A stretch of 6,771 nt of DNA, taken from positions 1-6,771 of the forward strand of contig JAEYZS010000158.1 of the NCBI GenBank assembly GCA_023427925.1, in the 5' to 3' direction. This document shows, in pieces, positions 1 through 5,807 of the stretch (the first letter of the stretch is position 1; each line of letters begins with the position of its first letter). The position numbers were made by a program, and so were the translations under genes. The DNA comes from Pseudomonadota bacterium. GTDB lineage: Bacteria; Bdellovibrionota; Bdellovibrionia; Bdellovibrionales; JAEYZS01. The notes beneath the pieces are model-generated. The model did no database searches. It was not told the origin of the DNA and saw only the letters and a program-made list of their open reading frames with translations.

Positions 1-819
1 TCCTAAAGATTTGGACATTTTGTGCGCACCAAAATTAATAAAATTCCAATGCATCCAATATCTCACAAAGGGCTTTCCTGAAGCCGCTTCACTTTGAGCA
101 ATTTCATTTTCATGATGAGGGAAAATCTAATCAATGCCTCCACCATGGATATCGAATGTCTCACCTAAAAGAGCCTTAGACATTGCCGAACATTCGATAT
201 GCCACCCTGGTCGTCCTTTGCCCCATGGCGAATCCCATGACGGCTCGCCTGGCTTTGCAGGCTTCCATAGAGTAAAATCCAGTGGATCTTTTTTCTTGTC
301 AGAAATCTCAACTCGAATCCCAGACTGAAGCTCTTCAAGATTTTTTCCGCTCAGCTTTCCGTAATTTTCAAATGACTTAATTGAATAAATCACTTCGCCA
401 TCAGAAGCGACATAAGCCTTTCCATTATCAATAATTCTTTGAATCATTTGAATGATATCGTCCATGTGCTCGGTCACACGAGGATGATGAACATGCTTCG
501 TGATTGAAAGGTTATTGTAATCTTCTTTATAAGCACTAATATATTTTTCAGCAATTTCCTCTGAAGTTGTTTTTTCGGTATTCGCACGATTAATGATCTT
601 GTCGTCTACATCAGTATAATTCGTTACGTAGGTCGTTTTATAACCCAATTTCTGTAACCAGTTTTGAACAAGGTTAAAGAAAATGGGACCTCTAAAGTTT
701 CCAACATGAAGAAGATCATAAACCGTCGGTCCGCACGAATACATTTTCACTTCGCCTGGAACTAGGGGTTCAAATTTTTCTTTTTTTCTTGTCGCTGTAT
801 TGTAAATGTATAAACTCAC
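1..819 (-). CDS. cysS: Cysteinyl-tRNA synthetase, interrupted by an in-frame TAG and cut by the window edge
   Basis: This class I synthetase charges tRNA-Cys with cysteine in the cytoplasm. The N-terminal Rossmann fold is clear: [10 protein letters not shown] carries zinc ligand Cys29, HVGN (38-41) is the HIGH-type ATP motif, and GWHIECSAM carries Cys210. After HGGGID (residue 230) a TAG occupies codon 231, where the family normally has Leu. The same frame continues without any shift as IFPHHENE (zinc ligands His235 and Glu239, matching the E. coli spacing by offset), then RYWMHWNF, then KMSKS at 7-21, to the window edge. The start is GTG at 817-819, preceded by GGAG five bases upstream; it keeps the family's usual N-terminus, whereas the next Met (residue 26) would lose it. 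If the TAG is read as stop, the product is a 230-residue fragment (127-819) without KMSKS or the anticodon-binding region. It lies 51 bp downstream of gltX and is probably co-transcribed. Identity is certain; whether the gene is functional is not. Confidence 0.93.
127..129 (-). other. In-frame amber (TAG) codon inside cysS
   Basis: Read on the minus strand, codon 231 of cysS is TAG, sitting between GGGID and IFPHHENE. The family motif has Leu here (for example a D-L-hydrophobic-F-P-H-H-E-N-E run in E. coli CysRS). TTG to TAG is one base change. No insertion or deletion is involved, since both sides are in the same frame. The nearest downstream in-frame Met (52-54) lies beyond the zinc ligands, so reinitiation could not restore an active enzyme. 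Confidence 0.9.
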
Positions 820-853
820 ATTTTCTCCACTATTTATAACGCAAAGCTAGACA

Positions 854-872
854 AAAGGTGCGGCTCACCTTT
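854..872 (-). terminator. Small hairpin between gltX and cysS, possible weak terminator or attenuator
   Basis: On the minus strand AAAGGTG and CACCTTT form a perfect 7-bp stem around a 5-base loop (861-865). The stem begins inside the gltX stop codon and is followed by TGTCTAG. The run of T is short and interrupted, so it would be a leaky terminator at best. It may reduce or pause transcription from gltX into cysS, or only mark the mRNA boundary. There is no other hairpin in the 51-bp gap. Confidence 0.35.
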
Positions 873-2340
873 AGAGCTTGGCTAAGCATTTTTCTGCTCG
901 TTGAATGAGTGCTTTTTTATCTAGAAGCGGGACCAAGAGTTTAAGCTCAGTTCCGTGTGGCTTTCCAATCACACACACTCTCATTGGCATAAACAAAAAC
1001 TTTCCTTTTTGACCTGACTTTTCTTTAACTTTATTTTGTAATTCACCAAATTCTGCTTCCGTCACCACATCATGTGGATGCTCATTTAATGAGTGAATCC
1101 ATGCTTCAATGACAGGCTTTGCTTCTTTCCATTGAATTGTCTCAAGACCCTCTTGGGTTAAATCAAAAAACGCATCATCTAAAAGTTTAAACAGATTTAC
1201 ACCGTCTAAGAATGTCTCCATCGAAGACTTTAGTGTCTCTACGGCGAGCTGTTGCCAAGCCGGATCTTTTTTATATTCAACACTGTTTTCTTCTAAATAG
1301 ACTTTTAGCCTTTCCCAAAGCTCCGCCGAAGGCAATGAACGTAAGTGAGTCGCATTGACCCATGTGAATTTCTTAAGATCAAAAACCGCACTTGAAGGAA
1401 CCATTCTATCCAAATCAAATTGCTTAATTAACTCTTCAACACTTAAAATCTCGTCACCTTTTGGAGAGCTCCACCCAAGAAGAGCGATAAAGTTAAGAAG
1501 TGCTTCAGAGAGATAGCCCTTGTTTTTAAACTCATTACATGAAGTTGCCCCATGCCTTTTTGAGAGCTTTTGTTTATCTTCACCCAGAATAATAGAAAGA
1601 TGCCCAAACTCAGGAATCTTTTCGTTGAGTGCTTCATAGAGCATGATTTGTCGCAAAGTGTTTGGAAGATGTTCTTCTGCTCTTAAAACATGAGTGATCT
1701 TCATTAGAGCATCATCCACAGTACAACAGAAGTTATAAACCGGCATACCGTCGGATCTTAGAATAATAAAATCTCCAACCATGCCCGCCGGAAAGGTGAC
1801 TTCGTTTCGAATGATGTCTTTAAAAGTGACAGCTTTTGTTGGATCGACTTTAAATCGAACCGTAGACGTTGCGCCCGTTTTTATCTTAGCTCGAGATTCT
1901 TCGATATTTAATGCCCTACACTTTCCATCGTAATGAGGAGGTCGGCCTTCTTTCTTAGCAATTTCTTTTTTCTCTTCCAATTCTTGATCCGTACAGAAGC
2001 AGTAGTAAGCTTTGCCGGCATCGATGATTTCTTCAGATTTTTCTTTATAGATATGAAGTCTTTCACTTTGTCGATAAGGCCCATAAGGGCCACCGATATC
2101 GTAACCTTCATCCCAAGTGAGGCCCAACCACCTTAAGTCAGAAATCTGCATATTAAGAGCGTCTTCTGTTGAGCGTGCTTGATCTGTGTCTTCGATTCTA
2201 AGGATAAACTTCCCGCCTTTTTTCTTTGCGTAAAGCCAGTTGTAAAGAGCAGTGCGTGCGCCACCAACATGCAAGTAACCAGTTGGAGATGGTGCAAATC
2301 GGACTCTCACTTCACTAGAAGAATTTGGGGAAGACGACAT
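871..2340 (-). CDS. gltX: Glutamyl-tRNA synthetase
   Basis: This enzyme attaches glutamate to tRNA-Glu using ATP; it is a class I synthetase acting in the cytoplasm. The 489-residue length is normal for bacterial GluRS. The N-terminus carries VRFAPSPTGYLHVGGARTAL with the HIGH-type motif HVGG at 24-27, then LRIEDTD (47-53) and YGPYRQSER. Cys114-x-Cys116 and Tyr137-x3-Cys141 form the zinc-site pattern known from GluRS and Glu-Q-RS proteins. KLSKR at 258-262 is the second ATP-binding motif. The C-terminal part (about 300-489) is the helical anticodon-binding region. The ATG start has AGAGG five to six bases upstream and no better alternative; an unusual Ser-rich tail (SSSPNSSSE) precedes the first strand. 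The stop is TAA. It leads a same-strand pair with cysS; gltX and cysS are also linked in Bacillus (there with cysE between them, absent here). Confidence 0.97.
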   Translation of the reverse strand: MSSSPNSSSEVRVRFAPSPTGYLHVGGARTALYNWLYAKKKGGKFILRIEDTDQARSTEDALNMQISDLRWLGLTWDEGYDIGGPYGPYRQSERLHIYKEKSEEIIDAGKAYYCFCTDQELEEKKEIAKKEGRPPHYDGKCRALNIEESRAKIKTGATSTVRFKVDPTKAVTFKDIIRNEVTFPAGMVGDFIILRSDGMPVYNFCCTVDDALMKITHVLRAEEHLPNTLRQIMLYEALNEKIPEFGHLSIILGEDKQKLSKRHGATSCNEFKNKGYLSEALLNFIALLGWSSPKGDEILSVEELIKQFDLDRMVPSSAVFDLKKFTWVNATHLRSLPSAELWERLKVYLEENSVEYKKDPAWQQLAVETLKSSMETFLDGVNLFKLLDDAFFDLTQEGLETIQWKEAKPVIEAWIHSLNEHPHDVVTEAEFGELQNKVKEKSGQKGKFLFMPMRVCVIGKPHGTELKLLVPLLDKKALIQRAEKCLAKL

Positions 2341-2423
2341 ATATACCTCTATTTATTAGACTTTCGAAATAATCCATTAAAATATCACTTGAACGACGGC
2401 CTGTCACTTGGCAACCTAAGACC
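2341..2423. promoter_or_regulatory. Divergent promoter region between gltX and the cNMP-binding gene
   Basis: These 83 bp must hold the promoters of two genes transcribed away from each other. On the plus strand TAAAAT at 2378-2383 matches the -10 consensus at five of six bases and would give a leader of roughly 35 bases, but no good -35 box sits at the right distance. No clear pair of boxes was found for gltX on the minus strand. The 7-base word TCACTTG occurs twice (2385-2391 and 2404-2410), 19 bases apart. Exact promoter positions are not supported. Confidence 0.4.
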
Positions 2424-2870
2424 ATGGACGCACTTCAATACCTTCAGCTCAAAAAATTCAAGCCCGGGGACACTCTCTTTTCCGAAGGCGACGCCACAAG
2501 CTTCTTTTATATTATTGAATCTGGGGACGTTGAAATCTTTGTAAAGCCCAATGGTCAAAAGGTCGTCTTAAATGTCGTGTCTAATGGCGGCTGTATTGGG
2601 GAGTTTGCCTTTATTACCAAAAAGCCCCGAACTGCATCGGCCCAGGCCATTACACATGTTTCAGCCTATGAAGTATCCGAAGAAGGGTATCAAAAGCTCA
2701 TGGGAGATCTTCCAGAATGGGCACAGAGTATGATTCTGAGTCTCGTTCAGCGCTTAGCAGATTCGACAGAATTGATTAAAAAATACTCTACCGACAGCGA
2801 AGCAGACGACCAAACTACTTCCGTTATATATGGCAGAAGTCTTCACGGTAGAAAATCCGAAGAAGATTAA
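2424..2870 (+). CDS. Stand-alone cyclic nucleotide-binding domain protein (CRP/PKA-R type fold)
   Basis: The 148-residue product is essentially one cyclic-nucleotide-binding beta-barrel with a helical tail. Recognisable parts are FKPGDTLFSEGD (12-23), YIIESGDVEIF (29-39) and the phosphate-binding cassette IGEFAFITKKPRTASA (58-73). In that cassette Gly59-Glu60 and Arg69 are the residues that, in CRP/PKA-type domains, contact the ribose and cyclic phosphate, so binding of cAMP or cGMP is plausible. There is no DNA-binding helix-turn-helix, kinase, channel or other output domain. Residues 95-121 form the C-terminal helix and the last 27 are polar and probably disordered. It therefore likely signals through a partner or binds without an effector function; the partner is unknown. 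ATG 2424 is the only usable start after the upstream in-frame TAA at 2370-2372, and its Shine-Dalgarno sequence is weak. It is divergent from gltX and convergent with carD. Confidence 0.9.
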   Translation: MDALQYLQLKKFKPGDTLFSEGDATSFFYIIESGDVEIFVKPNGQKVVLNVVSNGGCIGEFAFITKKPRTASAQAITHVSAYEVSEEGYQKLMGDLPEWAQSMILSLVQRLADSTELIKKYSTDSEADDQTTSVIYGRSLHGRKSEED

Positions 2871-2871
2871 A

Positions 2872-3357
2872 TTAAAGTCCGAAGATTTGTTTAATTTCAG
2901 ATTCTACAGACTGCTCTTCACTCGTTGTAGAAAGAGAAAGTTCTTTTATAAGAAGGGTTCTCGCTTGATCCAAAAGCTTTCTCTCACCAAACGACAACTC
3001 CTTGTCGAGCTTCAATAAGAAAAGGTCTCTTAGAACTTCAGCGATTTCAAAGATTGAACCTGTTTTGATTTTTTCCATGTATTCGCGGTATCTGCGATTC
3101 CATGTTTGATTATCGATCTTAATGTCAGTTTTCTTAAGAATATCAAAGACTTCCTGAGCTTCCTTAGACGTAATAATAGGTCTCAAGCCCGAACTCTTTG
3201 CGCTACTTTTTGGAACCATAATCTTAGCGCCAGTTTCAAGGATGCGGATCGAATAAAAAGTTGTCTGTATTCCCCCGTAATTCTTAGTTTCGATGGCACA
3301 GATCTCGCCAACGCCATGGGAAGGGTAAACAGCATTATCACCAACTTTAAACTCCAT
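2872..3357 (-). CDS. CarD family (CdnL/TRCF-like) RNA polymerase-binding transcription regulator
   Basis: CarD/CdnL proteins bind the beta subunit of RNA polymerase and stabilise open promoter complexes, tuning expression of rRNA and many other genes. The 161-residue length is typical. Residues 1-60 are the Tudor-like RNA-polymerase-interaction domain (FKVGDNAVYPSHGVGEI, then YSIRI and a MVP motif near 47-49). Residues 64-161 are the helical DNA-interacting domain, with WNRRYREYMEKIKTG and IFEIAEVLRDLF. Trp86 lines up with the wedge tryptophan that mycobacterial CarD inserts at the upstream edge of the -10 element. The ATG start has a strong GAGGAGAGG five bases upstream (3363-3371). It sits downstream of the subtilase gene but has its own promoter (3434-3462). 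Its TAA is one base from the TAA of the convergent cNMP-binding gene. A CarD-family assignment is secure; orthology to CdnL in particular is not proven. Confidence 0.93.
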   Translation of the reverse strand: MEFKVGDNAVYPSHGVGEICAIETKNYGGIQTTFYSIRILETGAKIMVPKSSAKSSGLRPIITSKEAQEVFDILKKTDIKIDNQTWNRRYREYMEKIKTGSIFEIAEVLRDLFLLKLDKELSFGERKLLDQARTLLIKELSLSTTSEEQSVESEIKQIFGL

Positions 3358-3433
3358 TAAAACCTCTCCTCATCTTAGAAACGGGATTTATCTTTACCAA
3401 CTAGGATGTAAACTGATTTATGAACGTCTTGGT

Positions 3434-3462
3434 TTTATAGCATTTTTGACACAGGGAAGCAA
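3434..3462 (-). promoter_or_regulatory. Predicted sigma-70-type promoter of the carD-family gene
   Basis: On the minus strand TTGCTT (3457-3462) and TATAAA (3434-3439) are separated by 17 bases, and TGC directly before TATAAA makes an extended -10. Transcription would begin near 3427, giving a leader of about 70 bases before the carD ATG. The -35 box overlaps the last two bases of the inverted repeat at 3461-3498. This is the best promoter match I see in the window. Confidence 0.55.
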
Positions 3463-3498
3463 CAATATCCTCTATATAACGCAATAGAGGATATTGTT
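3461..3498 (-). terminator. Perfect 15-bp inverted repeat, probable terminator of the subtilase gene
   Basis: AACAATATCCTCTAT (3461-3475) and its exact reverse complement (3484-3498) enclose an 8-base loop. On the minus strand the stem begins 15 bases after the subtilase stop codon, as expected for a transcript end. The stem is A+T-rich at its base and the bases that follow on the minus strand are GCTTCCC, so a proper T-run is missing. Read from the plus strand the following bases are TACAG, also poor. It could therefore be an mRNA 3'-end stabiliser or a factor-assisted terminator rather than a classical intrinsic one. Confidence 0.55.
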
Positions 3499-3513
3499 TA
3501 CAGAATTTGACTA

Positions 3514-5652
3514 TTAATTGTCCTGATTTTTTACAAAGCTAACGAGTAAAGCATATGGCTGCTTGCCATTTTTGCCCTGAGGAATGTTTTTCCCTACCAC
3601 AGAAACTTTGTATGAACCTTCTACAAGGTCAGTGATTTCAATAGTTTCAGCGTTGTTCGTGCTATCAGCTTTAGAGAATACGCTACCATCTGGAGCTGTG
3701 ATTCTTAAATCTAGATCGTTAACAAGAGTCTTACCAGCAGAAGCTGCCGCTGGAGCATCTGTGTAAACAAGCGTTGCTTTCAGAACATGTCCATTAGCAA
3801 CTCTGAATTCAGTAGAATTCACGTTAACATCAGCAGTCTCACCAGTGCCAACACCTGAAGTGTTATCTATGATTTTGGCATGACCCAATCTTGTTGCAGC
3901 ATCCATATCTACACGTCCGTAACCTTGTTGGTTGTTTGGACCTTTTTGTTGAATCTCTTGCCCAGCTCCTTTTCCGAATTGGCCAGGGAAAAGATCATAT
4001 GCTGTATGCATTAGCGTTGCTTTTACGATTGCAGCAGATGGACTTGATAAACCTTGATTCAACAAATACTCACGAATAACCGCAGCACTTCCCGCTGTTA
4101 ATGGAGTCGCCATCGACGTACCGCCAGCCCAAGAATAGTGTTGGTTGTAGATACCCCAAAGCTTTGTCGCTTTTGGATCACGAGATTGTAAGCTCACGAT
4201 GTTTGTACCTGGAGCTACAACATCAGGCTTAATTCTTCGGTCATTTGTTGGACCACGTGAAGAGAAACAAGCAATACCGTTTGGATCGTTTGAAAGCTTG
4301 TCTGACTTAACAGGCTCAACTCCCCATTTTTGATCGCCACCGTTCATCTCACCACAAGCTTTTTGTCTACCGCCTTCGAACATATAGTTTTCAGAAGCGC
4401 CCACTGTTAAAGTGTTTTTTGCAGTTCCCGGAGATGATACAGATCCAAGATCAATCACACCATCACGGTTTTTATCTTCTCCGCTGTTACCAGCCGCAAA
4501 AATAACAAGTAGATCTGGATTTTCCCACATCGCTTGGTCAACCGTAGCTGCAAAGTTATCATAAGCACCTAGGTTTTGAACTGCACCCCAAGAGTTGGTG
4601 TGAATTCTTGCACCCTTATTGTAAGCGCTTTTAAACATTCCACCTAGATCTTGTGGAACCATAATATTGTTAAATAGCATGCTCCACATACCTTGAGCAT
4701 AGAATTGCGCATTGTACGCTCCACCTTTAATAAGTCCTTGAGAAAGAACACCACGGCTTGCAACTGAACCTGCAACGTGAGTTCCGTGACCTTGTGGATC
4801 TGACCATCCCATTCCACCAAGCATCGCTACAGATTCACCACCAATTACGGCACCTTGTAAATCAGAGTGGATATTTGATGTGCTTCCTGTATCTAGACCT
4901 GTGTCGGCCATTGCAACGACTTGTCCACGACCGGTAAACCCACGGTCCCAAGCTGCATCAAAATTCATTACTTTTGTTCCAGATTCGTAACCAGTCTTAG
5001 TTTCACCTAAGTTATCGTTCTCTGGTGCACGTTTTTCATCTTCCGTGTCTACGTCCATATCGAATGTTTTGATCTCCGGCTGAACTTGAATGAATTCAAC
5101 TCCATCAACATTTGCGATCTCTAGAGCTTTTAATTTTGTAGCTTCAACAGCAATGTATCTGTTGCTTGCAACTAAAACGTTCACGCTATCGATTTTAGCA
5201 ATGCGAGCTTGAACTTGTGCAAGGTCAGCTTTTGGAAGAAGTCTTAAGTTAAGTACAACTTTTCCTTCGCCATCAAAAATGCTCATGGATTGAAGCTCTT
5301 CGCTCAATTTCCACTCGCTTGCGTATGGAGCAATTTCGTAAACTCTAGAATTTCTGTTTTTAAACTCAACAGCCTTAGAGTAGCTCCCTGTTACGATGTA
5401 TGCATCATCAGGAAGATATTGAAGAACTTCAAAGCCTTGAGCTTTTAAATCCTTTTGATCTTGTTGTGTAATTACGTTTTCAAATTGAATAACAAAATAC
5501 TTTGAACCTTGAGCAGCGTTCCCCAACGACATTGCAGAACTTAATGCATATTCCTTCAAGTCCACATTGGATTGTTTCAATTTTAGTTCTTTAGCTTCAG
5601 CAAAAAACGCTAATCCGAAAACTAACGTCAATACTACTAACAGTTGTTTCAT
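3514..5652 (-). CDS. Secreted subtilisin-family (S8) serine protease, KP-43-like
   Basis: This is an exported endopeptidase preproprotein of 712 residues. Residues 1-20 are a Sec signal peptide (Lys2, hydrophobic LLVVLTLVFGLAFF, cleavage after Ala-Glu-Ala20). Residues 21 to about 215 are a long propeptide. The subtilase domain follows, with Asp250 in ADTGLD, His289 in GHGTHVAG, oxyanion Asn389 in AAGNSG and Ser513 in GGTSMATP, so the triad is complete. FSSRGPTNDRRIKPDVVAPG (463-482) and the C-terminal beta-barrel (about 600-712, with LVNDLDLRITAPDG) are hallmarks of the Bacillus KP-43 type. A DKNRDGVID loop at 393-401 resembles a calcium loop. The start is ATG 5650-5652: it gives the signal peptide and has AAGGGGGG just upstream. 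The frame is open up to 5754, but the extra 34 residues would bury the signal peptide. There is no membrane anchor, so it should reach the periplasm and, with further export, the outside. Its role could be in prey or polymer digestion, which is inference. Confidence 0.96.
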   Translation of the reverse strand: MKQLLVVLTLVFGLAFFAEAKELKLKQSNVDLKEYALSSAMSLGNAAQGSKYFVIQFENVITQQDQKDLKAQGFEVLQYLPDDAYIVTGSYSKAVEFKNRNSRVYEIAPYASEWKLSEELQSMSIFDGEGKVVLNLRLLPKADLAQVQARIAKIDSVNVLVASNRYIAVEATKLKALEIANVDGVEFIQVQPEIKTFDMDVDTEDEKRAPENDNLGETKTGYESGTKVMNFDAAWDRGFTGRGQVVAMADTGLDTGSTSNIHSDLQGAVIGGESVAMLGGMGWSDPQGHGTHVAGSVASRGVLSQGLIKGGAYNAQFYAQGMWSMLFNNIMVPQDLGGMFKSAYNKGARIHTNSWGAVQNLGAYDNFAATVDQAMWENPDLLVIFAAGNSGEDKNRDGVIDLGSVSSPGTAKNTLTVGASENYMFEGGRQKACGEMNGGDQKWGVEPVKSDKLSNDPNGIACFSSRGPTNDRRIKPDVVAPGTNIVSLQSRDPKATKLWGIYNQHYSWAGGTSMATPLTAGSAAVIREYLLNQGLSSPSAAIVKATLMHTAYDLFPGQFGKGAGQEIQQKGPNNQQGYGRVDMDAATRLGHAKIIDNTSGVGTGETADVNVNSTEFRVANGHVLKATLVYTDAPAAASAGKTLVNDLDLRITAPDGSVFSKADSTNNAETIEITDLVEGSYKVSVVGKNIPQGKNGKQPYALLVSFVKNQDN

Positions 5653-5655
5653 GAT

Positions 5656-5663
5656 CCCCCCTT
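5656..5663 (-). promoter_or_regulatory. Strong Shine-Dalgarno sequence that sets the subtilase start
   Basis: AAGGGGGG on the minus strand ends three bases before ATG 5650-5652. It supports this start over the longer open frame reaching 5754 and fits the signal peptide that begins here. Confidence 0.7.
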
Positions 5664-5670
5664 GGAATGT

Positions 5671-5699
5671 GGTCAAAAACTCACTTGTGCTTTTTGACC
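5671..5699 (-). promoter_or_regulatory. Hairpin or inverted repeat in the leader of the subtilase gene
   Basis: GGTCAAAAA and TTTTTGACC form a perfect 9-bp inverted repeat around an 11-base spacer, ending about 8 bases before the Shine-Dalgarno sequence. It is not followed by a T-run, so it is a poor terminator for recG. As RNA it would be a leader hairpin next to the ribosome site; as DNA it is a pair of TGACC half-sites that a dimeric regulator could bind. No function can be assigned from sequence alone. Confidence 0.4.
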
Positions 5700-5807
5700 C
5701 ACCAATCAGATCACGAAATAAGCATTTCACAAGAAATATTTGTAAAAACTGCAATATTAACGCATCTACGCAATGGTAAAAATGAAATAGATTGCTTAAG
5801 GGATGAG
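5700..5807 (-). promoter_or_regulatory. Intergenic region expected to hold the subtilase promoter
   Basis: These 108 bp follow the recG stop and contain no gene. No terminator for recG is visible. Weak candidate promoter boxes exist on the minus strand, such as a TTTACC-like box with a TAATAT-like box near 5754-5759 at a short 15-base spacing, but none is convincing. The subtilase could use a non-housekeeping sigma factor or partly depend on read-through from recG. Confidence 0.3.

Noticed and set aside
1..819. Frameshift as the cause of the cysS break
   Set aside because: Codons on both sides of the TAG are in the same frame and the motifs join exactly, so it is a substitution and not an insertion or deletion.
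2179..2544. Plus-strand open frame of 121 codons across the start of gltX
   Set aside because: It lies mostly antisense to gltX and then overlaps the cNMP-binding gene in another frame; it has no recognisable domain.
3106..3360. Plus-strand open frame antisense to carD
   Set aside because: It is a shadow of the carD coding sequence with no family features and no ribosome site that I can see.
5653..5754. Longer subtilase frame with 34 extra N-terminal residues starting at 5754
   Set aside because: It would place residues in front of a clear signal peptide, and the internal ATG at 5650-5652 has a strong Shine-Dalgarno sequence.
5760..5772. Short direct repeat ACGCA-TCT-ACGCA
   Set aside because: Five-base units are too short to mean anything without conservation data.
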